A stretch of 8,020 nt of DNA from Fusobacteriota bacterium (GTDB lineage: Bacteria; Fusobacteriota; Fusobacteriia; Bac17; JAEWOZ01). Of this stretch, positions 1 to 5,083 are shown piece by piece (position 1 is the first letter of the stretch; every line of letters begins with the position of its first letter). The translations under genes and the position numbers were made by a program. A model generated the notes under the pieces. That model was not told where the DNA came from, did no database searches, and worked only from the letters and a program-made list of their open reading frames with translations. Where the stretch lies: NCBI GenBank assembly GCA_023399505.1, contig JAEWOZ010000103.1, positions 1-8,020 of the forward strand. The letters are read 5' to 3'.

Positions 1-2356
1 AGATATAGATGAGGATTTAGTCTTAGCTGTAATTAATAATGAAGCAGATGAAGCCAAGGAATTAATAGAAGCAGGAGCTGATATTAATTATATACATAAT
101 AATAAATCTATTTTAGAATTAAGCTTGGACAATAGAAATTTGGGTATAGTAAAAGTTCTATTAAAAAAAGATGTAGAGCTAAATAAAGGAAATATAATAA
201 GGATATATGATTTAGCTTTAGAAGATTTTAATTACGATATAATAGATCTAATTAAAGATAAGAATAAATTAGAAGAAGGATTAATAGATAACAATAAATA
301 TTTTTTATTACTATGTTATATATCAAATGCAGAAGAAATAAAAAGATTTATAGAAAAGAATAAAATAAATCCTGGAGATGTGAAAGATAAATCTAATAGA
401 AACGGATTAACTATATCAGCAACTGGTGAAAAGGTAGATGTATTTAAGATGCTACTTGAAAATTATAAACTTGATATTAATCACAAAAACAATAATGGGG
501 TAACTTCATTACTTGCTGCTTCCAGTAAGAATAACAAAATATTTATGGAATTTATTATAGAAAGAGGTGGCAACATTAATGATAAAGATGATGAGATATG
601 GACAGCTCTAATGAAATCATCACAAGGAGGATATATAGAGATAGTAAAACTGTTGTTGGAAAGAGGTGTTAAAATTGATGAGAAAGAAATAGATGGTTGG
701 ACAGCATTAATGCTAGCATCTCATAATGGTTGTACAGAAGTAGCAAAGTTATTAATAGAAAGAGGAGCCAATATACATAATAAACAAAATGATAATTGGA
801 CAGCCTTAATGTTTGCAGCTAAGAACGGTCATAGAGATATAGTAGAAATGTTATTAGAAAAAGGAGCTGATATTAATGAGGGGGACAATAATAACTGGAC
901 AGCATTAATGCAAGCTTCAAGAAAAGGACATATAGAAGTAGCAAAGCTACTATTAGAAAAAGGAGCTAATATTAATAATAAAGAAAACAAAGGTAAAACA
1001 GCTTTAATGATAGCTTCTCAGAATGGTCATGTAGAAATAGTAGAAATATTAATAGGGAAAGGTGCTAATATTGATGAAGAAAACAATGATGGCCGGACAC
1101 CTTTAATGTTAGCATCAGAAGCAGGGAGTGCAGAGATAGTAAAATTATTGTTAAAAAAAGGAGTTAGTATTAGTAGAAGGAATAATAACAGTTTTACAGC
1201 GTTAATGATAGCGTCACAAGAAGGTCATGTAGAGATAGTAAAACTGTTTTTGGAAAAAGGTATTAACATTGAGGCTAAAGAAATAGATGGTTGGACGTCT
1301 TTAATGCTTGCATCCCAGGATGGTCGCACAGAAGTAGCAAAGTTATTGATAGAAAGGGGTGCAAATATTAATAATAAACAAAATGATAATTGGACAGCCT
1401 TAATGTTTGCAGCTAAGAACGGTCATAGAGATATAGTAGAAATATTATTAGAAAAAGGAGCTGATATTAATGAAGGAGACAATAATAACTGTACAGCATT
1501 AATTCACGCTTCAGGAAAAGGGCGTATAGAGATAGTAAAATCATTGTTAAAAAAAGGTGCTAATATAAATGATAAAAATAATGATGGTATTACAGCATTA
1601 ATAATAGCATCGCACGAAGGGTATATAGATATAGTAAAGCTGTTGTTGAAAAGGGGTGCTGACATTAATGAAGAAGACAATAAAGGTTGGACAGCGTTAA
1701 TGATGGCTTCAAGTGAAGGACATATAGAGATAGTAAGATTATTGTTAGAAAAATGTGGTAATGTCATTAAGAAAAATAACAATAGCTGGACAGCATTAAC
1801 ACTTGCCTCAGAAAATGGCCATTTAGGTGTAGTAGAATTGCTCTTAGGAAAAGGTTCTAAAATCAATGATAATGGTAAAGTTAACAATGGCAGTACATCA
1901 TTAATTTACGCTTCAAGAAAAGGACATATAGGAATAGTAAGGTTACTACTAGAAAAAGGAGCTAATATTAATGGATATAACTATGGAAGAACAGCATTAA
2001 TGTATGCTTCAGAGAACGGACATTTAGATGTAGTAAAATTTTTAATAGAGAAAGGAGCTAATATTAGTGAATATAACTATGGAAGAACAGCGTTAATGTA
2101 TGCTTCAGAGAACGGACATTTAGATGTAGTAAAATTAATGCTAGAAATGGGCGAAAAAATCAATTATGGAGATGACGATGATGCCACAGCATTAATTCAT
2201 GCTTCAAGCAAAGGACACACAGAGATAGTAAGATTATTACTAGAAAAAGAAGCTAACATTGACGATGAAGATTGCGATGATAATACAGCATTAATTCATG
2301 CTTCAAGCAAAGGGTATATAGAAATAGTAAATTTGTTATTAGAATGGGGTTGCTAA
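1..2356 (+). CDS. Ankyrin-repeat protein, 5'-truncated by window edge and 3'-truncated by frameshift
   Basis: Role: ankyrin repeats bind proteins; the partner is unknown. The frame is open from base 2 and encodes ankyrin sequence at once (DIDEDLVLAV, then GADIN), so the gene begins upstream. A TTG at 125 is an internal Leu codon with no Shine-Dalgarno site, not a start. About five degenerate N-terminal units (bases 2-499) precede 19 clear units of 32-35 residues, each built on TALMxAS-x-GHxEIVKLLLEKGANIN. The Trp before TAL is frequent. The reading frame ends with LLLEWGC and TAA in the middle of a repeat, while the next frame continues the pattern from 2343, so this is most likely the upstream part of one longer gene. 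No membrane segment is seen; a signal peptide cannot be judged because the N-terminus is missing. The repeats are somewhat richer in GC than the flanking genes. In bacteria such long ankyrin proteins are often, but not always, host-directed; that role here is inference. Confidence 0.9.
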   Translation, partial: DIDEDLVLAVINNEADEAKELIEAGADINYIHNNKSILELSLDNRNLGIVKVLLKKDVELNKGNIIRIYDLALEDFNYDIIDLIKDKNKLEEGLIDNNKYFLLLCYISNAEEIKRFIEKNKINPGDVKDKSNRNGLTISATGEKVDVFKMLLENYKLDINHKNNNGVTSLLAASSKNNKIFMEFIIERGGNINDKDDEIWTALMKSSQGGYIEIVKLLLERGVKIDEKEIDGWTALMLASHNGCTEVAKLLIERGANIHNKQNDNWTALMFAAKNGHRDIVEMLLEKGADINEGDNNNWTALMQASRKGHIEVAKLLLEKGANINNKENKGKTALMIASQNGHVEIVEILIGKGANIDEENNDGRTPLMLASEAGSAEIVKLLLKKGVSISRRNNNSFTALMIASQEGHVEIVKLFLEKGINIEAKEIDGWTSLMLASQDGRTEVAKLLIERGANINNKQNDNWTALMFAAKNGHRDIVEILLEKGADINEGDNNNCTALIHASGKGRIEIVKSLLKKGANINDKNNDGITALIIASHEGYIDIVKLLLKRGADINEEDNKGWTALMMASSEGHIEIVRLLLEKCGNVIKKNNNSWTALTLASENGHLGVVELLLGKGSKINDNGKVNNGSTSLIYASRKGHIGIVRLLLEKGANINGYNYGRTALMYASENGHLDVVKFLIEKGANISEYNYGRTALMYASENGHLDVVKLMLEMGEKINYGDDDDATALIHASSKGHTEIVRLLLEKEANIDDEDCDDNTALIHASSKGYIEIVNLLLEWGC
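683..909 (+). repeat. Copy 1 of a duplicated ankyrin block
   Basis: This segment matches 1277-1503 at a constant offset of 594 bp, which is exactly six 99-bp repeats. Bases 777-849 are identical to 1371-1443 (73 bp without a mismatch). The order of distinctive turns (KEIDG, KQNDN, EGDNNN) is also the same, so a block of repeats was duplicated rather than single units converging. Confidence 0.9.
1277..1503 (+). repeat. Copy 2 of the duplicated ankyrin block
   Basis: This is the second copy of 683-909. Differences lie mainly near the ends: the Trp codon at copy-1 position 896-898 is replaced by TGT (Cys) here, and the first repeat has diverged at several codons. The central unit WTALMFAAKNGHRDIVE is unchanged in both. 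Confidence 0.9.
1975..2136 (+). repeat. 96-bp tandem duplication (two adjacent near-identical ankyrin units)
   Basis: Bases 1975-2040 recur at 2071-2136 with one mismatch (AGCA versus AGCG). Both encode YNYGRTALMYASENGHLDVVK. The close identity of neighbouring units indicates a recent unit duplication. Confidence 0.9.
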
Positions 2357-3032
2357 AACTAATGGTCATTATAGCCATAAAGCATTAACGTATGCATCAA
2401 GAAATGGCCATTTAGATGTAGTGAAATTACTATTAGAAAAATGTTCTAAAATCAATGATAAAGATTATGATAGTACAGCATTAATAGATGCCTCAGATGG
2501 AGGACATATAGCTATAGTAAAGTTGTTACTAGAAGCAGGAGCTAATGTTAACGATAAAGACTCTGAAGGTGAAACAGCATTAATATGCGCTTCAAGAAAA
2601 GGACATATAGATGTAATAAAAATTTTACTACAAGTAGGAGCTAATGTTAATGATAAAGATAATATAGAAAAGACAGCTTTAACTTATGCTTTACAATACC
2701 ACCATGTAGAAGTAATAAAATTTTTACTAGAAAAAGGAGCTGATATTAATTGTAAAAATATAGAAGGCAAAAATCTTTTGAATTATATAAGTAAAAAGCT
2801 AAGAGACGAAAAATATGAAAAAAGAGAAAAGTATTTAGAAATAGCATATATGATAATAAGGAAGAAAGCAGAGGATTATATACAGTTGTTCATATCTCTA
2901 AATAAAAATGATAATACCAATCAAGAGATGAAAGACGAGATACATAATTATATTAGTCTTCTTTATTCTTTACAAAATTTGCCTGTAGAACTATTTGAAG
3001 AAGTTATTAAAAATTTAAGTAGATGTTCATAA
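2343..3032 (+). pseudogene. C-terminal part of the same ankyrin gene, out of frame, with F-box-like tail
   Basis: This frame opens after a TAG at 2340-2342 and continues the ankyrin array without a gap (NGHYSHKALTYAS, then three full units starting STAL, ETAL and KTAL). One extra base in the GGGGTTGC stretch near 2346-2353 explains the break. A GTG at 2421 could formally start a 203-residue protein, but it falls inside a helix of a repeat (DVVKLLLEK) and has no Shine-Dalgarno site, so separate translation is unlikely. After the last repeat (ends about 2768) comes a lysine- and glutamate-rich helical segment of roughly 85 residues that is not ankyrin. It ends in LPVELFEEVIKNL, close to the LPxEL...I...L core of F-box and PRANC tails. 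The region could be a decayed end, a phase-variable end, a frameshift-read end, or intact with a sequencing error at 2346-2353. Confidence 0.75.
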
Positions 3033-3103
3033 TTTTAAAATAATTGGATAGCAATATGAAAGAAATTATAGCTTTATGTCTTAAAACTTTTATAAATCAT
3101 TAA

Positions 3104-3131
3104 TTTTCTATAAATTAATTTAAATAGAAAA
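3104..3131 (+). terminator. Weak AT-only hairpin after the ankyrin gene, possible terminator
   Basis: TTTTCTAT (3104-3111) pairs with ATAGAAAA (3124-3131), enclosing the self-complementary AAATTAATTT, and TTTT follows at 3133. Only one G-C pair is present and it lies about 70 bases past the stop. This could end ankyrin transcription weakly or be chance in AT-rich DNA. The rest of 3033-3172 shows nothing else I can support. Confidence 0.25.
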
Positions 3132-3192
3132 ATTTTATAAGAGAAAGATTTAATTTTTGACTAACTGTTTTCTTTTTATTTTGTCTTTCTTG

Positions 3193-3201
3193 TGATATAA
3201 T
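3193..3201 (+). promoter_or_regulatory. Extended -10 promoter of serS
   Basis: TGATATAAT matches an extended -10 (TGn then TATAAT at 3196-3201). A poor -35, TTTTTA at 3173-3178, lies 17 bases upstream. Transcription would start near 3208, giving a leader of roughly 90 bases before the serS GTG. Confidence 0.65.
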
Positions 3202-3219
3202 TTTTTTCAATATTTAGAG

Positions 3220-3276
3220 TAATAAAATAAATTTTTATTATAATTAATGTATTTTTAAATATCTTATATTTAAAAA
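3220..3276 (+). repeat. Two inverted repeats in the serS leader
   Basis: TAATAAAA (3220-3227) pairs with TTTTATTA (3233-3240) around a 5-base loop. TTTTTAAATAT (3252-3262) pairs over 11 bp with ATATTTAAAAA (3266-3276) around a CTT loop. Both consist only of A-T pairs and sit between the predicted transcription start and the Shine-Dalgarno site. They may affect translation or may be chance. The leader is too short for a T-box and lacks its conserved antiterminator sequence. Confidence 0.4.
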
Positions 3277-3290
3277 ATAATTTTATAAAA

Positions 3291-3300
3291 GAGGTATAAG
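3291..3300 (+). promoter_or_regulatory. Shine-Dalgarno site fixing the serS GTG start
   Basis: GAGGT at 3291-3295 lies four bases before GTG at 3300. The encoded start, (M)LDLKYVREN, matches the usual SerRS beginning, so the GTG is the start even though no ATG is available. Confidence 0.8.
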
Positions 3301-4550
3301 TGTTAGATTTAAAATATGTTAGAGAAAACTTAGATTTAGTTAAAGAAAACTTCAAAAATAGAAACTATGAATTTGATATGAATAATTTTATCTCATTAGA
3401 TAATAAAAGAAAAGAAATTTTAAAAGAGGTAGAATCATTAAAATACTTAAAAAATCAAACTTCTGATGAAATAGGAAAATTGAAAAGTAAAAACATAGAC
3501 GCTTCAAATCACCTTTCAAAAATGAGTGAAGTAAGTAAAAAAATAAAAGAATACGAAAATAGTTTAGAAGAAGTAGAAAAAGATTTTCATGAAATGCTTT
3601 ATATTATGCCTAACCTATTTGATTCCTCAGTTCCTATAGGCAGAACTGAAAATGAAAATATTGAAGTTAAAAAATGGGGTGAACCTAAAGAATTTAATTT
3701 TAAGGTTAAAGATCATACTGAAATAGGCTCTATAAATAATATTTTAGATTTTGAACGAGCCTCTAAAATGAGTGGAGCAAGATTTGTTGTATATAAAGGA
3801 AAAGGTGCTGCTTTAGAAAGAGCATTAATCAATTTTATGCTTGAAACCCATATTTCCAAACACAATTATACTGAAATTATTCCACCTTTGTTAGTTAAAG
3901 AGCATTCTATGTATAACGCTGGGCAATTTCCAAAATTTAGGGAAGATAACTTCTCTTCAGATGATAATCTTTTCCTTATTCCTACTAGTGAAGTACCATT
4001 AGCAAATTTGCACTCTAATGAAATTTTAGAAGAAGAGGAATTGCCTAAACTTTATACCGCGTATACTCCTTGTTTTAGGAGAGAGGCTGGTTCTTATGGC
4101 AAAGATACAAAAGGAATAATAAGGCTCCATCAATTTAATAAAGTAGAACTAGTAAAAATTGTTAAGCCCGAAGATTCTGATAAAGCCCTTAACAAGTTAG
4201 TCGAAGAAGCTGAGCATATTTTACAATCTTTAAATCTACCTTATAGAGTAGTGCTTAAATGTACTGGAGATACTGGATTTACTGCTTCTAAAACATATGA
4301 TTTAGAAGTGTGGTTACCAAGTCAAAATAAATACAGGGAAATTTCTTCATGTAGTAACGTAAAAGATTTTCAAGCTAGGAGATCCTCTATAAAATTTAAG
4401 AGAAAAGATTCTAAAAAGAGTGAATTTATTCATATGCTTAATGGTTCTGGGTTAGCAATTGGTAGAACATTTGCAGCAATTTTAGAAAATTATCAAAATG
4501 AAGATGGAACATATATAATTCCTGAAGTTTTGAAAAAATATATTATTTAG
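3300..4550 (+). CDS. serS: Seryl-tRNA synthetase
   Basis: Cytosolic class II synthetase that activates serine with ATP and charges tRNA-Ser (and tRNA-Sec where present). The 416-residue length is normal for bacterial SerRS. Residues about 28-100 form the charged helical arm (coiled coil) that reaches the tRNA's long variable arm. The catalytic domain shows motif 1 around ALERALINFMLE to IIPPLLV, the TSE serine-binding loop at residues 229-231 (IPTSEVPLAN), motif 2 with FRREAGSYGKDT from residue 259 and RLHQF after it, and motif 3 GSGLAIGRT from residue 382 with Arg389. No key residue appears missing. It has its own extended -10 promoter and ends at a hairpin terminator, so it is probably transcribed alone. 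Nothing suggests transfer or decay. Confidence 0.98.
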   Translation: MLDLKYVRENLDLVKENFKNRNYEFDMNNFISLDNKRKEILKEVESLKYLKNQTSDEIGKLKSKNIDASNHLSKMSEVSKKIKEYENSLEEVEKDFHEMLYIMPNLFDSSVPIGRTENENIEVKKWGEPKEFNFKVKDHTEIGSINNILDFERASKMSGARFVVYKGKGAALERALINFMLETHISKHNYTEIIPPLLVKEHSMYNAGQFPKFREDNFSSDDNLFLIPTSEVPLANLHSNEILEEEELPKLYTAYTPCFRREAGSYGKDTKGIIRLHQFNKVELVKIVKPEDSDKALNKLVEEAEHILQSLNLPYRVVLKCTGDTGFTASKTYDLEVWLPSQNKYREISSCSNVKDFQARRSSIKFKRKDSKKSEFIHMLNGSGLAIGRTFAAILENYQNEDGTYIIPEVLKKYII

Positions 4551-4557
4551 GAAATAA

Positions 4558-4588
4558 AAAAAGTATTTTAATTATTAAAATACTTTTT
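4558..4588. terminator. Bidirectional intrinsic terminator between serS and the convergent small gene
   Basis: Bases 4558-4571 pair perfectly with 4575-4588 (14 bp, 3-base loop). The A-run on the left arm and T-run on the right arm give a U-tract in both directions. It begins 7 bases after the serS stop. The stop codon of the minus-strand gene (complement of 4587-4589) overlaps the edge of the hairpin, so one element ends both transcripts. Confidence 0.85.
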
Positions 4589-4895
4589 ATTTAATTTTTA
4601 AAGCAAAATGCATAATTTTTAAAATACTGTTGAGGCTTTTATCAATTTCTTCTAAGTCATTTTCTTTTAAATTTTCTTCTTTATTTCTTTGCATTTCCAA
4701 CAATGCATAGAAATGTATCATTTCTATTGTAGCTAATTCACCTTGCAGTTCTGCCAAAGTTTTTTTGTCTTCTATTTTTAAAAGTTTTATAAGATGTCCT
4801 AGGTCTTGTATTAAGTGTTCTAATGAAATTCTTTTATCTTTATAATTATCTATTTTTTCTAAAATATTATTTAATTGTTCATTACTATATCTCAT
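4587..4895 (-). CDS. Small all-helical protein of unknown function
   Basis: I do not recognise this 102-residue protein. It begins MRYSNEQLNNILEKID. It has no Pro, Cys, Trp or Val and is rich in Leu, Ile, Lys and Glu with a heptad-like spacing of hydrophobic residues, so a soluble helical bundle or coiled coil is likely. There is no signal peptide, membrane segment or evident helix-turn-helix. The start is well supported: AGGAG (complement of 4901-4905) lies five bases before ATG. The pattern ISLEHLIQDL...LLEM...DLEEIDKSL loosely recalls small helical proteins encoded beside contact toxins as immunity proteins, but no toxin gene is nearby and the resemblance is from memory only. It is convergent with serS, divergent from dnaE, and preceded by a perfect palindrome. 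Confidence 0.8.
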   Translation of the reverse strand: MRYSNEQLNNILEKIDNYKDKRISLEHLIQDLGHLIKLLKIEDKKTLAELQGELATIEMIHFYALLEMQRNKEENLKENDLEEIDKSLNSILKIMHFALKIK

Positions 4896-4908
4896 TTTTA
4901 CTCCTATG

Positions 4909-4930
4909 ATTATATTTGTACAAATATAAT
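4909..4930. promoter_or_regulatory. Perfect 22-bp palindrome at the start of the small gene, possible operator
   Basis: The half-site ATTATATTTGT (4909-4919) is followed directly by its exact complement (4920-4930), with GTAC at the centre. On the minus strand it contains TATATT (complement of 4923-4928), a possible -10 that would place transcription start about 20 bases before the ATG, with TTGTTA (complement of 4943-4948) as a -35 at a short 14-base spacing. A regulator bound here would cover that promoter. dnaE starts 154 bases away and has its own promoter, so it is probably not controlled from here. Confidence 0.5.
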
Positions 4931-5030
4931 TTAGAAAAACCTTAACAAAAGTCCAAAATTTTTATATTAGGATAAGTATAATAAATTTTTATAATTTTAG
5001 CAATCTTCTCTTTCTCAATTTATCAAATTT

Positions 5031-5057
5031 TTGAATTTTTATTTAATATGATAAAAT
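5031..5057 (+). promoter_or_regulatory. Likely dnaE promoter
   Basis: TGATAAAAT at 5049-5057 is an extended -10 (TGn plus TAAAAT). TTGAAT at 5031-5036 is a possible -35 with a short 15-base spacing. The start would fall near 5064, leaving a leader of about 20 bases with AGAGGG at 5075-5080 before the ATG. A separate TATAAT at 4977-4982 lacks a convincing -35. Confidence 0.5.
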
Positions 5058-5083
5058 GATTTTAAAAAATATGAAGAGGGTTT

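Larger units (their letters stand above)
500..2768 (+). repeat. Tandem ankyrin-coding repeats, about 23 units of mostly 99 bp
   Basis: The DNA repeats with a 99-bp period, one 33-residue ankyrin unit. Units of 96 bp occur after 1980, where the turn is one residue shorter, and one 35-residue unit carries NDNGKVNNG. Motifs such as ACAGCATTAATG and GGAGCTAATATTAAT recur at the same phase. The unit containing the frameshift is 94 bp long by the ACAGC/AAAGC spacing (2285 to 2379), the only period in the sampled stretch that is not a multiple of three. Such arrays commonly change copy number by recombination. Confidence 0.95.

Noticed and set aside
125..127. TTG as start of the first ankyrin gene
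   Set aside because: The frame is open and ankyrin-like upstream to base 2, and no Shine-Dalgarno site precedes this TTG.
1504..1887. Minus-strand open frame within the ankyrin gene, and similar ones inside dnaE
   Set aside because: They are antisense to clear coding sequence, have low-complexity content and no ribosome sites.
500..2768. CRISPR array or DNA-level satellite
   Set aside because: The repeats are 96-99 bp, diverged, in frame and encode ankyrin units with no spacers.
2421..3032. Independent 203-residue ankyrin gene starting at GTG 2421
   Set aside because: The GTG lies inside a repeat helix, has no ribosome site, and the same frame carries repeat sequence upstream to 2343.
3056..3103. 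15-codon peptide (MKEIIALCLKTFINH)
   Set aside because: No Shine-Dalgarno site or promoter, and short open frames are common by chance in such DNA.
3157..3162. TTGACT as the -35 of serS
   Set aside because: The distance to TATAAT at 3196 is 33 bases, and no -10 lies at the right distance.
3202..3299. T-box riboswitch controlling serS
   Set aside because: The leader is under 100 bases and has no T-box antiterminator sequence or terminator.
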